Assembly (NCBI GenBank): GCA_903938205.1
Contig: CAJACJ010000150.1
Location: 1-9,364, forward strand
Length of the DNA: 9,364 bases
Source of the DNA: an uncultured bacterium
Lineage (GTDB): Bacteria; Planctomycetota; Phycisphaerae; Phycisphaerales; SM1A02
Direction: 5' to 3'
In this document: positions 7,001 through 9,364 of the stretch, piece after piece
Position numbering within the stretch: the first letter of the stretch is position 1
Layout of the letters: the number at the start of each line of letters is the position of its first letter
The notes under the pieces: model-generated
Database searches by the model: none
Told to the model about the DNA's origin: nothing
Seen by the model: the letters and a program-made list of their open reading frames with translations, nothing else
Translations under genes and position numbers: made by a program

Positions 7001-8801
7001 ACTTGGTGTGTACCTAGATGAAAGCGCAAAGCCCGAGGAGGCGCGTCTGGCATTTGATGAAGCGCGAAAGCAGCAGGACCCCAAAATCATGTCGGCCGAT
7101 GTTCGAATTTCGGATTATTGGTTTAGTCGAGGACAGTGGAAAAATGCGCGGGACTCTCTTGAGAATGTGGTTCAAGCCGACACCGCTAGCGACGCATCCA
7201 CGTGGATGAGATTGTCTGAAATTTGCAGTCGCTTGCGTGACTTTGACGCATCTGAGAAATATTTATTGAAGGCCGCAAGCCAAAACGCTCCCAAAGAAAC
7301 GCTTGCCACGATTGAACTGTTAAGAGCGGCAAATTTTGAAGGGCGAGGGGAGTTGGCGGTCGCCAAGGGCGATATTGCGACGGCTGAAAAGGAATTTGAA
7401 CAAGAGCGGGCGGTGTTGTTGCGTGCTACGGAAATGCTTCCCAACTCGGCGCAAGGCTGGATTTCGCTTTCAGAATTTGAGCGGAAGATGTATAAACGCA
7501 CGCATGATCCAAAATTGATCCAGACCGCAGAAAAAGCCGCCGATAGAGCGACGGATATTTCAATGGGATACTGGCCAAGCATTCAAAACAAGGAGAGAGT
7601 TTTAATCGAGCAAGGCAAAGAGAGCGATGCCATTGCGCTGGTCGAAAAATTCTTGTCTCTTTCACCGCAAAATGTTGATGCCCGGCGTGATTTGATTCAA
7701 TTGTTATATCGCACAAATTCTTTGCAGCGCGCCATTGATTTGGCTCAAGACGGATCGCGCATGAATCCCCGTGACGCTGCTTGGCAGACCATGATTGGAA
7801 CTTTGCAATTGCAAAAGAAGGATTCGGTCAGGGCCATGGCCGCATTTGATGCTGCATTTGTTATTCAACCTGAAATTGAGCAACTTTTAAACAGCGTCAA
7901 TCAGCGATTTAATGGAGATAAAAAAGATTGGGAAGGCGCGTTGAAATTACTTCGAGCCAACGCCAAGTTGGTTGCCGTGTCGCCCAAAGCGCAAATTTTA
8001 TTAGCCGTGGCTTTGGTGAATTCAGGTCAACGAGAAGCCGGCCTTGCCGCGATGCGAACAGGATATAAAACCATATCGGATGGCGTGGCATCCGGTGTAA
8101 TGATGCCAGACGAATGGGGAATGTGGTATTCCGGCCTTGGTCAATGTTTTGATAAAAAGCCGCAAGAATCCGAGGCCTTTCTAAAGGCGCTTGTTGGAAA
8201 GTTGGAGTTGAGCTACTGGAATTGCAACGGTCTTTCCGCGCTCTACGCAAATGTGGGAAGCTCTGGAACGCAACAATCAATTCAGTGGCTGGAACAAGCG
8301 GCAAAGTTGGCCAAGGCCGCGGGAGGCCCTGATGCCAATCAGTTGGAAGCGGTTGCACTTTTGCAAATTGGTAATTTGTATTATAAAGAGAACGATTTTT
8401 CAAAGTCAACTGAATACTTTGAAAAAGCCTTGCTCTTGATTCCAAACAATGCGAGCGCGATGAATAATGCGGCGTATTTAATCGCAAAGTCTGGCAGCAA
8501 TGTGACGCGCGCGGTTGAATTGGCTCGCAAGGCGGTTGAATTAAATCCAAACACGGACGACTTTTTAGACACCTTGGGCTTCGCTCTTTTGAAAGACGGA
8601 AAACCGAGTGAAGCCATGGAGCCTTTGCAAAAGGCGATCGTTCTGACGCAGAAGCCTGGATCAATGATGCATTTGGCTGAGGTATTTATTCAATTGAAAC
8701 GCCCAGCGGAAGCGAAAGAATATTTGGAGAAAGCAAAGGCGAAATCTCCCACAACTGAGCAGTTGACAGAAATAAAGACATTGGAATCCAAACTGAACTG
8801 A
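4023..8801 (+). CDS. Very large membrane-anchored tetratricopeptide-repeat (TPR) protein
   Basis: The 1592-residue product begins with a basic tip (MAKRKFNFK) and a single hydrophobic helix (about 10-34). Everything after that should face the periplasm by the positive-inside rule. No lipobox is present, unlike the TPR lipoprotein PrsT of proteobacterial PEP-CTERM loci, which it otherwise resembles in role and context. TPR-like helix pairs are seen around 37-67, 455-521, 553-618, 777-842, 1187-1284 and 1441-1578. Clear examples are IGNLYYKENDFSKSTEYFEK and LGFALLKDGKPSEAMEPLQK. Between them are divergent alpha-helical stretches, probably degenerate repeats, such as 870-1000. No catalytic domain is recognised. 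TPR scaffolds (AlgK, PelB, the BcsC N-terminus) commonly bridge inner-membrane synthesis and outer-membrane export, so a scaffold for the Wzz/SLBB machine is the best inference. It starts two bases after the epsI stop, and its stop overlaps the ribosome site of the next gene. Confidence 0.93.
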   Translation: MAKRKFNFKFFLLFFGVTAITLILAGVFYYYQIVLAPERNFRTGTQYMASGDFDKAASYFGRSVSKKPSNMAYLNALQDALLKIVPKSGSAANENYSKLMSVKLSKTRAAAQDSKVWVEAMESVRDRNELFGGDMAWREFSTTAMQMEKALPVDDPQQALAKFWKLQGFNERYTALTPEERDTLDKDFPVIVNLLPNNERVWIAYLEYLLVKADGLERGNQKNLALETYRQFDAAIVDCKKLNPQSIAAPILLVQRLEGMKFRNEPGVKQADLDAAFKAIMDQAPRLAQDRKLTLAAAGAIFQGRSFEANNKGMELLENRLKAFPNDAVTQRIYLNIARGMSTGIGRETAMTVFEQPNLPTSIEALSQQGAREAAADLLYTIAFEDWRKAKDETEKKAKLEVVHQMRDKVIQFFTSQALSLMVEDIEARTALADGNANDAAARFDALLKKIPDPTQEMYFYAGFANILRNQPGTALSLVNRGLERYPNFPPLLNLSVRLSGGMGRTEDARKALQKLIELNPDDADAKASLALIGDGSKTDTEVAVSRSSNALTVEIGKAERLMMKKDFDGATALLAKALAANPKEVRLYEALCQINIVKNDIPTAQSFIEKGLALDPQNTYFLQMKAITSSEDPIERILNSIRLMYPDPKEQPVQMYQALSGAMFKMRQATAAMKPEQVNPVMKEQMDRCAKLLGPALEAALAADPKNLGVLEIAATDAADQKDFTAFDKYVAAIAATGDLGLAATIQSRLLISQDKLPEAVAVLQDARKKGDENPIMLRQLGMLYERMGDVEPAIELIRESYDRRPNDATTARLYAELLQRSGDRQKALKILQQVARINPDDNELMLSWLDLEGQIGDRSGAFGLRKRLYKERPALAKNSLALARMLLETPSDPNLMLDNNGAQKFTEQDMRDAATPKMQQQLAAAAKANLDMGFEIIKFLQEAAPADTELSLINARALKKYGSEKEGEAAMRRDIARLDAAKVKSLELWVGLGVYLDESAKPEEARLAFDEARKQQDPKIMSADVRISDYWFSRGQWKNARDSLENVVQADTASDASTWMRLSEICSRLRDFDASEKYLLKAASQNAPKETLATIELLRAANFEGRGELAVAKGDIATAEKEFEQERAVLLRATEMLPNSAQGWISLSEFERKMYKRTHDPKLIQTAEKAADRATDISMGYWPSIQNKERVLIEQGKESDAIALVEKFLSLSPQNVDARRDLIQLLYRTNSLQRAIDLAQDGSRMNPRDAAWQTMIGTLQLQKKDSVRAMAAFDAAFVIQPEIEQLLNSVNQRFNGDKKDWEGALKLLRANAKLVAVSPKAQILLAVALVNSGQREAGLAAMRTGYKTISDGVASGVMMPDEWGMWYSGLGQCFDKKPQESEAFLKALVGKLELSYWNCNGLSALYANVGSSGTQQSIQWLEQAAKLAKAAGGPDANQLEAVALLQIGNLYYKENDFSKSTEYFEKALLLIPNNASAMNNAAYLIAKSGSNVTRAVELARKAVELNPNTDDFLDTLGFALLKDGKPSEAMEPLQKAIVLTQKPGSMMHLAEVFIQLKRPAEAKEYLEKAKAKSPTTEQLTEIKTLESKLN

Positions 8802-8806
8802 AGGAG
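8801..8806 (+). promoter_or_regulatory. Strong Shine-Dalgarno site for the Wzz-like gene
   Basis: AAGGAG overlaps the last base of the TPR gene's TGA stop and lies eight bases before the ATG at 8815. It is the only near-perfect ribosome site in the window. It fixes the start and suggests efficient re-initiation after the long TPR gene. Confidence 0.8.
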
Positions 8807-8814
8807 AACCTCCC

Positions 8815-9364
8815 ATGACTCGAGCAGCACTACCAACATCCGCCCCCAGTCCCAAGCCAGCCGCCGCGCCGCGCCCCAAGCCCGCCGCCATATCGCTTGA
8901 TCCAGTTCGTTTGCTTCGCCAACACGTGTGGGGAATTATTTCTACACTCGTTATTGGCGCGATACTGGGAGTGATTCTGAATTATGTATTTTTGTACACC
9001 TATCAAGTGTGGAGCGGAACCGTATTTTTAGAAATTCGTAGCCAACTCAAAGACGCCAAGGCGCTTAATGCGGAAGACTTGGGAACGGAAGAGGCCGTTA
9101 TTCGTTTAGCCCAGACCGAAGTCGCGCGCATGATGAGCCGTGACAATATTAAAATGGCTCTTGCCAGCGACGATGTGCAAAAAACGGAATGGAGCAATAG
9201 TTCATCTTTCCGAGACGAAAAAAATATATTCAATATTGATGAAGCGGCTACCGAGCTTGAAACTGATTTGCGCGGATCCCACAAGCGCGGCACACAAATT
9301 TTCACGCTTGGCTGGAGGACCCACAATCCTGAAGATGTTCCCGTTGTTCTCAATGCTGTCGCCA
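8815..9364 (+). CDS. Wzz/GumC-type chain-length determinant (polysaccharide co-polymerase), N-terminal part, cut by window end
   Basis: The first 183 residues are present; the frame runs off the window. A Pro/Ala/Lys/Arg-rich leader (residues 7-25, with PKPAAAPRPKPAA) precedes the family-typical entry ISLDPVRLLRQHVWGI (26-41). A membrane helix follows at about 41-63, and the start of the extracytoplasmic Wzz domain comes next (VWSGTVFLEIRSQ). Later text fits the GumC/Wzz group: EVARMMSRDNI (102-111) and FTLGWRTHNPEDVPVVLNAVA (163-183), the latter matching the usual segment on polymer-length proteins where NP-D/E leads into a helix. Such proteins oligomerise at the inner membrane and set polymer length, and they may contact the SLBB export protein encoded at the start of the window. 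Whether a C-terminal tyrosine-kinase domain follows cannot be seen. Confidence 0.92.
   Translation, partial: MTRAALPTSAPSPKPAAAPRPKPAAISLDPVRLLRQHVWGIISTLVIGAILGVILNYVFLYTYQVWSGTVFLEIRSQLKDAKALNAEDLGTEEAVIRLAQTEVARMMSRDNIKMALASDDVQKTEWSNSSSFRDEKNIFNIDEAATELETDLRGSHKRGTQIFTLGWRTHNPEDVPVVLNAVA

Noticed and set aside
7909..8664. Reverse-strand open frame of 251 codons
   Set aside because: It is antisense to clear TPR motifs near the C-terminus of the TPR protein; its composition is unlike a folded protein and it has no ribosome site that I can see.
1..9364. CRISPR array, tRNA/rRNA, insertion sequence or phage attachment site
   Set aside because: I found no spaced direct repeats, transposase, terminal inverted repeats or structured RNA; the only tandem array is the in-frame coding repeat at 974-1189.

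Overview
The window is one side of a bacterial exopolysaccharide assembly and export locus that carries an exosortase. All five recognisable genes lie on the + strand and are closely packed. The exosortase, the Wza-type outer-membrane export lipoprotein and the Wzz-type inner-membrane co-polymerase together point to a diderm bacterium. Only the last gene has a textbook Shine-Dalgarno site and the first appears to start at TTG. With the very long TPR protein and the exosortase/EpsI/export gene order, this is compatible with a planctomycete-like (PVC) host. That placement is an inference and is not secure.

Layout: 1-139 is a leader without a gene; it holds an imperfect dyad just upstream of the first gene. 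140-2080 encodes a lipoprotein with poly-export and SLBB domains, in which about 280 residues of low-complexity linker, including nine 8-residue Ala/Pro/Glu-rich repeats, interrupt the first SLBB domain. 2081-2231 is a 151-base gap with no gene. 2232-3173 is an exosortase with its Cys, Arg and His catalytic residues visible. Overlapping its end, 3163-4020 encodes an EpsI-family (DUF3485) exosortase-associated protein. Two bases later, 4023-8801 encodes a 1592-residue membrane-anchored TPR protein. A strong ribosome site overlaps its stop and leads into 8815 onward, the N-terminal part of a Wzz/GumC-type chain-length protein cut by the window end.

How they fit together (family knowledge plus inference): the Wzz-type protein controls polymer length at the inner membrane, and the SLBB lipoprotein forms the outer-membrane exit. 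The TPR protein probably scaffolds the envelope-spanning assembly. The exosortase with EpsI would process C-terminally tagged (PEP-CTERM-like) proteins whose display often depends on the co-encoded polysaccharide. No sorted substrate, glycosyltransferase, flippase or polymerase lies in the window, so the locus must continue outside it. The most unusual points are the repeat-bearing insertion inside an SLBB domain, the size and anchoring of the TPR protein, and an A8 tract at the epsI start where one extra A would create a more conventional N-terminus.
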